A stretch of 64,000 nt of DNA, from the NCBI GenBank assembly GCA_018340375.1, contig JAFFJZ010000002.1:47760001-47824000 (forward strand), written 5' to 3'. Origin of the DNA: Gonatopus flavifemur (Eukaryota; Arthropoda; Insecta; Hymenoptera; Dryinidae). The notes under the pieces are model-generated. The model did not search any database, was not told the origin of the DNA, and saw nothing but the letters and a program-made list of their open reading frames with translations. This document shows positions 56,044-64,000 of this stretch, in pieces. Every line of letters starts with the position of its first letter. The stretch's first letter is position 1. Position numbers and translations under genes: made by a program.

Positions 56044-56257
56044 CACTGAAAACCCAATTTCTTAGATTGAAAGAAAATTTTCTTTGCTCTCATTCTAATA
56101 AATCTTTCTTTCAATGGACGAAAATTCAGTTTCATGGAAAAAAGTTTCATCAAACTAAAACCAAGAACTTTCAAATTGAAACAAAAATATATTCTTTCCT
56201 CAATTCGAAGAATATGATTTCAATTCAATGGAAAATTTTTCCATGGTTGCAAGAAAC
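56044..56257. mobile_element. CACTGA-ended MITE, right-truncated copy
   Basis: CACTGAAAACCCAATTTC, then CATTCTAATAAATCTTTC, AAATTGAAACAAAAATATATTC and TTTCAATTCAATGGAAAA, matches 13715-13993 in order. The right TIR is absent; sequence related to mariner copy 4 begins shortly after. Confidence 0.7.
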
Positions 56258-56259
56258 AA

Positions 56260-57482
56260 AATATTTCAACGCATCCAATTAGTCCGCCATTTTGGATACA
56301 TGTAGTGTGGACATGGCAGTTCTGATATCAGTCATTTTCAAGTAGTAATTCCCTGTGTATCAATTTTATGAGATGGATTTCGATAAGCAACATGTACGCC
56401 ATTGTATTCTATTCTGTTTTCAAATGAATAAAAATGCTGCTCAAGCTATGGAATTGATTAATACGACATTGGCTCAACATTCTGTGAGCCATTCAACAGC
56501 GAAAAAGTGGTTTACAAGATTTCGTAATGGAAATTTCAGTCTCGAGGACGATCCACGTCCAGGTGCAATCAAAAAATTTGAGGATGAAGAACTTGAAGTT
56601 TTACCGAATGAAAATCCATGTCGAACTCAAGAAGAGCTTGCAGAACAGTTAGGAGTTACTCGTCAAGCACCTTTACTTCGATTGCATGCATTGGGAAAGA
56701 TACAGAAGGAAGAAAAATGGGTTCCTCATAAACTGACGGAAGAAAATAAAAGACAAAGAGTTGCCATTTGCATGAATTTGTTTTCTCGGTTCAAGAAGAA
56801 GAATTTTCTGCATAAAATCATCACGAGTGATGAAAAATGGATTTTGTACGACAATCCTAAACGTAGAAAAGCATGGGTTGATTCGGGCCAGCCATCTATA
56901 GTACATCAGTTGAAAAACCGAATATTCATGCAAAGAAAGTTTTACTCTGTGTCTGGTGGGATTGGAAAGGAATCATTTACTACGAGCATCTCGAACCTGG
57001 ACAAACTATTACAGCTGAGCGTTACCGGGCCCAGCTGATCAAAGTAAGTGACGCTCTGGAGGAAAAAAGACCATTTACGGGGCAAGGAAGGTGAAAAGTG
57101 ATGCCGCTGCATGATAATGCACGTCCGCATACAGCAAAACCAACCCAGGAACTCATTTTCAATTTAGGCTGGGAAGTTGTACCTCATGCGGCATATTCAC
57201 CAGACTTAGCTCCTTCTTATTATCACTTATTTAGATCAATGTCGTCATATTTGAAGGAGTAGCACTTCATGAATATCGAAGATGTCCGGAAATGGCTGGA
57301 TAACTATTTTGTTTCAAAACCACCAAGTTTCTATCGTGAAGGCATTTATCTACTACCCGATAAATGGCAGAAGACTGTAGATAATAACGGCGAATACTTT
57401 AATTGATAATTCTTGAAAGAAGTATCTTTTTGATAAAATTGAATTTGACAAAAAAAAGCCGAGTTTCAATTCGCACACCTAA
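56260..57482 (+). mobile_element. mariner remnant, mauritiana/mellifera-type
   Basis: The right terminal repeat is visible, reverse-complemented, as TTAGGTGTGCGAATTGAAAC, with TA at 57483-57484. It shares TTAGGTGT with the copy at 9081. The left terminal repeat is not found; the nearby left flank is a truncated MITE, so the left end is lost or highly diverged. The left boundary given is approximate. Confidence 0.75.
56373..57406 (+). pseudogene. mauritiana/mellifera-type mariner transposase, broken
   Basis: Starts at ATG 56373 (MDFDKQHVRHC; a further in-frame ATG upstream is unlikely). Landmarks: WVPHKLT, first Asp in ITSDEKWILY, then a frameshift near 56898 at QPSI/QPST. In the restored frame VWWDWKGIIYYEHLEPG is followed by TGA at 57092-57094, LHDNARPH with the second Asp, and [12 protein letters not shown]. 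In that last block the third Asp of DD34D is TAT (Tyr) at 57218-57220. TAG at 57260-57262 follows, then the frame runs to NNGEYFN and TGA at 57404-57406. About 344 codons overall, dead by four independent lesions. Confidence 0.88.
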
Positions 57483-57484
57483 TA

Positions 57485-57989
57485 AGAAATTAGGACCTCA
57501 GTGCACCTAGTGCGTATTGATATTTATATCCAAGTGAAACTGTTGGAAATTAGTAATATATGTTCCCGAAAAATAAAGCATAGGTGAACGCCGAAAACAG
57601 TTTAAAAAGTCAGCAACAGAATTTAAAGCACAAATATTACAGAAGCGATCCTTTACCCATTCAATTCTCTGTACCTCAAGCAAAATAATGAATGCAGTGA
57701 AAACTGAAACACATTACACCGGTTGAAGATTGCAAAGTTTAAAACGTATAGAATAGAATTAATTAAAAACTACACCACGTTTCGTTTCCTCATTCCGACT
57801 CATATTTCATATGTCCGCTCCTCTCATTGCAGATACGTGAAGAAATGAATTTTTGTGCACATCATTTTTGAATACATTTTAATTACCAACTTTCTATTTT
57901 TCACTTCGACGACTATTGTCTTTCCGTCGACCGTAATGAAGATATTGATTTTCAAAATTTAGCACTCTTGTAGTATTTTCCATTGACTT
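57485..57989. other. non-coding
   Basis: Nothing recognised. Confidence 0.4.
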
Positions 57990-58300
57990 ATACCACTTGA
58001 ATTTCCAACTGGCGCGCGTCACACGCGTATCACGTCACACACGCACATAGCCCTTGACAGCCACGAAGGCTCAAAGAGTGGCGATGGTAGGTGGTAGTAG
58101 CGATCGTGGTCGAGGATTGCATGCTTGACGGCAGTTAACAATCGAGGCCTCTGCATTTATGAATAAGGCTGCACAGGAGGCTAAGAGATAAGGTCACAGA
58201 CAATGAACCTTGTTCCAGTTCAGGGCCTTGCATTGTCGTGTGGTATATAAAGATTCGTTCCTTTATGTTATTCGTCTACGTGTGATAGCGTGAGTTATTT
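57990..58300 (+). promoter_or_regulatory. candidate core promoter with TATA box
   Basis: GC-rich, CG-containing segment (GGCGCGCGTCACACGCG, ATCACGTCACAC) in AT-rich DNA. GGTATATAAAG lies at about 58242-58252, and TTATTCGTCTACGTG about 25 bp downstream could hold a start site. No coding exon follows within 1 kb. The direction (plus) is inferred only from the TATA placement. Confidence 0.3.
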
Positions 58301-60031
58301 TAGGAGATATCAATGATTTTATAATCATTTTGATGTAATTCATTTCTAAATGAAATCATTTATTCACGTGTTGTGGATCGTTTAAAACCATTCTTATCAA
58401 ACGTTTCCATTCCCACAAAGTATTGAAATCTTTAGTTACTTAAATTGTTCTACTGTCATTTTATGAGGATATTTTTGGATTGACTAGTGATGTTCAATAG
58501 AAATTTCATCACTTCAATAACAGATACTCACAATCATCTTCATAGAACAAAAGAATTATCCAATTATTTCCACGGTACGTGAAGAAACAAAAACGTGTTG
58601 TTAGTATTCGAAATGCTAATGAAGACGAGACGTATGAATAAATCAATGAGAGGACAAATGAAAAATTCTATGATAAGAATGAAAATTGGGTAATTAGAGG
58701 TATGAATAGTAGAATCGCCTTCTGTAAGGTTCAAGGTTTCGTTAATCGTCGGATCTGATAATGATGATATGTTCTTGTCGAATCTGAGATATTGAATTTT
58801 CACTTTGTTATAAGTGAAAATATACGTTACAAAGTCCGTATCTGATACGAAACATCTTAAAATATGCGCAACAGCTGTATTCGATCATATAATTCAAGAC
58901 CTTTCTGTATATTATCAAACGATAACTACAATGATTCGGGATAATTTCCTTGAATAATGGTGAATTTTACTACTCGCATGAACCTTAATTGCATAGTTCA
59001 CCTTGGCCGACATTTTTATGACTTTCACGTTCAGAGACAATTGTTTCCAACGCTTGATAGGTATTGAGAAAATCATTTACGGTACTGTAATTCAACAATG
59101 AATTGAATTTTTTGTCATTGAATGGATTCAATATGAAAAATTCTATTTGAATGTTGTCAATAAAATCTTAGACATTTATGCAAAATAAATGACTCTGAAA
59201 ACATCATCACGTCATATAGTTTGTACAACTTCACAAATATATGTTTTTCTTTCGTTCATATATTGTCTTAGTTGTCCTACGCTCATATCGCTAATGGATT
59301 GAAAAAATTACCTTCCATTATCTCCAATTCGATGTGCAATCGGCAAAAGTTTTTTCCTCTTTTTCTTTTATTGATTTTTCTTCTTCTTTCAACAACATAG
59401 TAATTCATACTAATCCATACAGAATTTATCAATCGGTCAAGAAATGATAGCGCATTACTGGGTCATATACGTCATTAGTTGCACGTTAACGACATCCATT
59501 AATGACTCATCGAGGTTTGACTACTGGATGATAATATGCGTTCTGTAATGGCAGTGCTCTGATCACTGACATATGAGAGTAATAATTGCCTCGATAAAGA
59601 GAAAAAGTACCCAACAAATACAATATCTTATGCAACAATCTCCCCAAGTTTCAATCCTTGAGTTTGTTGAGCAATCCTGACTTATGGTCAGACCTCGAAG
59701 TGTTTGAACGTGGCTAATCAATGGTGGATCCCTTGATCACCCGAGTAGAAGAGTGTTCAGAATTATATATAAATTATATATAATTTTGAAATTTTTTTCA
59801 CACGAGAATATATTAATGATACTCGTTCTATGATTGAATCAAATCCGTTATTTCGATCACCGGAATATCAAACGTCAACTGCCAATACTAAAAATCACAT
59901 TTAATTTTTCGCATTTACATTTGTTAATCTCACACAGTTGGAAATTTCGTGTTAAATTGAACATATTTCACATATCCAAAACGGTCCACACAAATTTTTG
60001 TGTCGCTTCAACATAATGTGTTTATGTTAGC
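58301..60031. other. non-coding; half element near 59737
   Basis: CCCGAGTAGAAGAG at about 59741 resembles the CCCNNNYAGAAA end, but I find no partner end. Otherwise nothing recognised. Confidence 0.4.
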
Positions 60032-60228
60032 TACACTGTAAAAAATATGCAGGATTTTCCCATACCTATGTAAAGGAAAATTCCTATACTTATACGAGAA
60101 AAGCGAATTCCCATACAGGTATAGGAATTTTCACATAAAAATATATGAAAATTGCTGTTTTTATGAGATTTTTACTGTAAATTCATAGGATTTTCCCCAA
60201 AATTCACAGAAATTTTTTTACAGTGCAG
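60032..60228. mobile_element. TACACTG-ended MITE with CCTATAC words
   Basis: TACACTGTAAAAAATATGC at the left; TGCACTGTAAAAAAATTTC reverse-complemented at the right. The interior repeats GGAAAATTCCTATAC, CATACAGGTATAGG and CATAGGATTTTCC. Non-coding. Confidence 0.7.
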
Positions 60229-60454
60229 TAACTCAAGCTTGATGTGAATAACATGACACAAAAGGGTACTGATTAAGTTTTGCTTCGAATTTCCGATCGT
60301 GTAAATTCAACACGTAAGTACTGTCAAATCACATTCAAAATAAGTACTGAATTAACAGTCGACAAGGGTAATTTATGAATTTTTTCACATAAATTGAATC
60401 TGAAAATCGCACTTCTTTTATGTTGAAACAATGCATAAGAATAAATGGAAAAAA

Positions 60455-60535
60455 CGTAGTCTTCAATCAGAATTGAACACGGACCGTTGAGACCGGACGT
60501 TGAAGCTCTATCACTTAAGCCATCGCCGGTCACTT
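60455..60535 (-). other. tRNA-like sequence (pseudogene or SINE head)
   Basis: On the minus strand TGGCTTAAGTGATAGAGC (60522-60505) resembles a tRNA D-arm/A-box. GTGTTCAATTCTG (about 60480-60468) resembles a T-arm/B-box at the usual spacing. The acceptor and anticodon stems do not pair cleanly, so an intact tRNA is unlikely. A tRNA-derived SINE head is a reasonable reading. Confidence 0.4.
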
Positions 60536-63500
60536 GGATAGGGGTACTTTCTTTGTGTATATCAACTTGCACTCGATCTTCAAATTTGCATATCTAGAAA
60601 ACCAAGCCCCATTAGAATAAAAGCCGAAACCAAAATGAATGAAAATGAATGAATAGGTTTTCCGACGAGTACCAAAATTACACGTACATGGAACTTTCGT
60701 TAAAAAGTAACTCCCACCACTGGTGATCTCCCCTTGATAGTTGAGAATAACACAATTTTCATGTTAAATCTTCAGTTGAATAAAAACACTTCTCTCCACT
60801 TGTTTGAATGATTTTGCATTATAAATTAGTTGAGATCTGATTGCACAAGGAGCGTCTATAGAAGTGACAAATGTTTGTGTTAAATATTTAACAGAAACTT
60901 CATCACACACAGATTTTCTAACATATTTACACCAAATTTCCAACTCTACAGTCACCGGAAAATCGAATATCATAACAACTGGCCCATAGCTGTTCATATT
61001 TCCTTATCTAGCTACTGAATAGTTTGTCACTGTAAGACGTAAGCGTTGCATTACTATCTCTAAGCTGTTTAAAATCAATAAAGAGTGATGATATAGTACC
61101 TGAATAGAACAGCTCATGGCTACTCCACTCGCATTAATCTAAACTTCATAACTTTATGAAAACATTAGCAGCAGACTTCCCATGATTTCCTTCTAAAAAC
61201 TGTCCCTTGTGACATTGCAATCAACTTTTTTTTTTCAGAATACAAAAATAAATGGAAAGTATTCGAAGAAAATGAATCAAATAGGTCGTTGAAATACGTC
61301 GAAACAGTTATTTGATGATCATGAATGAGGGTGTTATTTGAAGGGGAAATGTCGTCCGATAAATAATTGGAAACTATTACGTTCGTGTTGTTTGAAAAGT
61401 TTCCCACATACTGCATTTTTCTCATACACACATACCCCTTGAAAATTGAATGCCCAATGTAGCCTGACAGGCTAACGTATAAATCGTCGAAACGTCGCTT
61501 TTTATCGTTACATGCTTCCACTCAATGTTATACATATTTACCATCGTACGAACGTAATGAATTTGCGAGGCTTAAAAGTACCGTCAATGTTGAACGATTT
61601 CGTTGATGTTGTAACTTACTTGCACGTTATAATTATTAATCCTGCAATCACTTTCTTTATCCATCAAATTTTATGATTCATGAAAATTCACCCTTCAGCA
61701 GCAATTGAACATGTTTTTTACATGAAGCATTTATTATAAAAGAGGAATAGAGTTACAAAAAGCACACATATAACAAAAAGTATATTCATCCTCCTCGGAT
61801 CGTTTAGGCAAAAAATCATTCACGCAGGAATCAAATCGTGTCAGTTATCACCGAAGTTTCAGTAATTTTCAGAATACAAGCTCTTTTTGCCGCTGCGATT
61901 TCACATTTTTCTTCTGGAATCATGTTCGACCGTCAAATAACTCAACACGTAGATAAAATGAAAGCCATTCTCGGAAAAGAAATGACCTTTCTTCGCGAAG
62001 AGTTTCGGTATATAAGGGTATTAGCAGGGAAGAAGTGAGGAAAGTTTCGACAACACACACTCGAAATTGCAAACACCATCAGCAGATACAAATAAAATTC
62101 GAGATTGAATTTTTCTACACGGTTTATACCGTTTGTAGCTGAAAGGCTTATCACGACACGTTCCAATTTCTTTTTCAGATCCATTTTCGAGCCACCAAGT
62201 ACTCACATTTAATGCAAATGATATGCGAATTTTGTATGTGAAAGTTTTTATGTATGTACGCGATGATAAAAGTTATTTTCATGCAAATTTTCAAATAACT
62301 TTCATTGTTGTAACTTTCTCTATCTCTCTCTCTCTCTCTCTCTCTCCTTCCTCGCAGCTGACGACTCTTAACGCTATAAATTATCCATCTTGTATCCCGT
62401 TAATTTATCATGTTGAAAACGGATTTATTCGAAGAGAAAAATCATTTATTTTCCATGCGAGTTTATTTATCGGATTTTTGTGATCATATTTTTTTTATTT
62501 AACGCGCTCACTCGTTGAGATCTTTCTACCCTTATAATGGAGAAATGATGACGTTCTTTTACGCACGCACACCATGGAACCCGCTCGTTTCTTCGAGATT
62601 TTTTACGAGTACGATACTTTTATCGATTAAAGTTCCTGAACGAATTTATTTCATTACAACATATAAATTACTTATAATGAGAAACGCAAGTTCTATTTCA
62701 TTGGATTCAAAAAACACTTCGTTGTGATTAATTATTGAGGCATCGAGAGAAGAGAGAAACGTGGAATAAACGTACTTTAAACATACGAATTTTCCATTTT
62801 ATCAGTACTTATCTGTCTCATGTTGTTCGCAATTTATTCCGTTCACGTAAGTGACAAGGAGTTTCCGTTGAAAATTGAAAAATAGAGGGATTTTGTGACA
62901 GGAGTACAGCAATGGTCAATGCGTATACGTACAGAGACGAGACGAGCATATTAATATGCAATGATATAATTCAATTGAGGTATCTCATTTGTTTTCATGC
63001 ATCCACCATAACCGTAGAATTTCCCGAGGGAGGAACGAATGAAATGAGTGTGATGGTCATTTCTGTCGGAAAAAGTGTTACGAACGAGAAAATATAGAAT
63101 CATAAAGATAACCTTTCACCGTTCCAACGGTAAGTTCCAACGTGTATGTGAAGGAGACTCGTTCCATAACAAAAACAGAACGTCAAAGAGTCGAAGATGT
63201 ACGGCTGTATTCCGTCGCTTTATTAGATCAAAGAATAATTTTGTGTTTTTTATCCTGTTGGATATTATTCTCTCCTCAACGCGTTTATTCTATACTCTCA
63301 ACCGTGGATACTTCGATAGTAGAATGAATTATTAATCAAAGTCTCAATGACAACTTAACTAATCTTTTGATTGTTTCATTCTCCAAACGAACCATGCAAT
63401 TTATTTGATCAAAAATTTGGATTTGGATTTATATTTTAGAATGATATAGCAAAAGAAGACAGTTGGAAGACTTATAAGTCTAATTTTTTAATTGATTTAG

Positions 63501-64000
63501 TGTGTTTGATTGGATCTTCTTCGAGAAGGAACTTTGAAAATTAACTTGAGGAATCTTCAAGATTTCGATAATTCCATTCACAAATTCATAAAATCTTCCC
63601 TCGGAATGGGGTTCGTCATAAAAACTTCTCCAATCTGACACCTCGCGATATGACCTACCAAATTAGTGCAATCTGTTTTTCCCTTGAAGGAGTTGGAAAG
63701 ATGAATGAGAAGTTCTTGACTCAATTATTTTCCGAATCATGATGAATGATTTTCAGCTTGGAGAGGAATCGAATATTCCAAAGGAATAACATTCTAAAGA
63801 ATATGTTTAGAGTAAATTTGAAAACATTTTTATTCGATTGAAAATCCGTAATTGTCGTTTCTTTATTCGATAAGTTATAAGCAAACACATTCTTGTTGAA
63901 CGATGGAATTCATTCTGTTATTAATCATTTTATGTCATACAGAATATTATAAACAATTTTAAACATTATAGTTTTCCTTCCCTTCTATAGGAGATTCTAT
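60536..64000. other. about 3.5 kb without supported genes
   Basis: An AATGAATG-type short repeat lies near 60632-60652 and a (TC)n run at about 62324-62344. Frames up to 118 codons (61165-61521, minus) carry no recognisable domain. No element ends found. Confidence 0.45.
62320..62346. repeat. TC microsatellite
   Basis: A run of CTCTCT at about 62324-62344, interrupted once near its start. Confidence 0.9.

Overview
The window looks like AT-rich animal nuclear DNA, almost certainly from an insect. It carries four mariner transposons of different subfamilies, a hAT-type miniature element with an 8-bp target duplication, dozens of palindromic miniature elements (MITEs), microsatellites, and no operon-like gene packing. 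I recognise no conserved host gene over a substantial length. Most of the window reads as intergenic or intronic sequence built from many layers of nested, mostly non-autonomous DNA elements. The order or species cannot be fixed from the sequence alone.

Mariner copies. (1) 9081-10123, minus: mauritiana-type with clean TIRs and TA duplications; its 264-codon frame is open, but an internal in-frame deletion has removed the third catalytic Asp. (2) about 17206-18499, plus: irritans (Himar1)-type, full length, with only two nonsense codons. (3) 25916-26845, minus: a deleted copy inside an older inverted-repeat element. (4) about 56373-57482, plus: mauritiana/mellifera-type with a frameshift, two stops and a catalytic Asp-to-Tyr change.

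MITE layer. Three recurring end types dominate: CCC-ended elements (many with CCCNNNYAGAAA ends) flanked by 2-bp duplications; TACACTG-ended elements; and TACACGG(A)GAAAA-ended foldbacks. Many elements are internally filled with an element-specific short palindromic word (AGATCT, CAGTACTG, CAACGTTG, GAACGTTC and others). Several of the larger CCC elements share the subterminal motif GGAATGATAAC. At 12656-14811 one foldback holds four further insertions. At 15271-15903 an element sits inside another whose uninterrupted sister copy (4613-4841) gives the empty site and proves a 2-bp AA duplication. This MITE assemblage is the best candidate for something undescribed here.

Possible host signals are weak: a candidate minus-strand first coding exon with a GC-type donor (32371-32428), a candidate plus-strand last coding exon (43569-43630), and a GC-rich TATA-containing stretch (57990-58300). 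The rest (about 19.4-24.7 kb, 49.6-51.4 kb, 52.8-56.0 kb and 60.5-64 kb) shows no supported genes.
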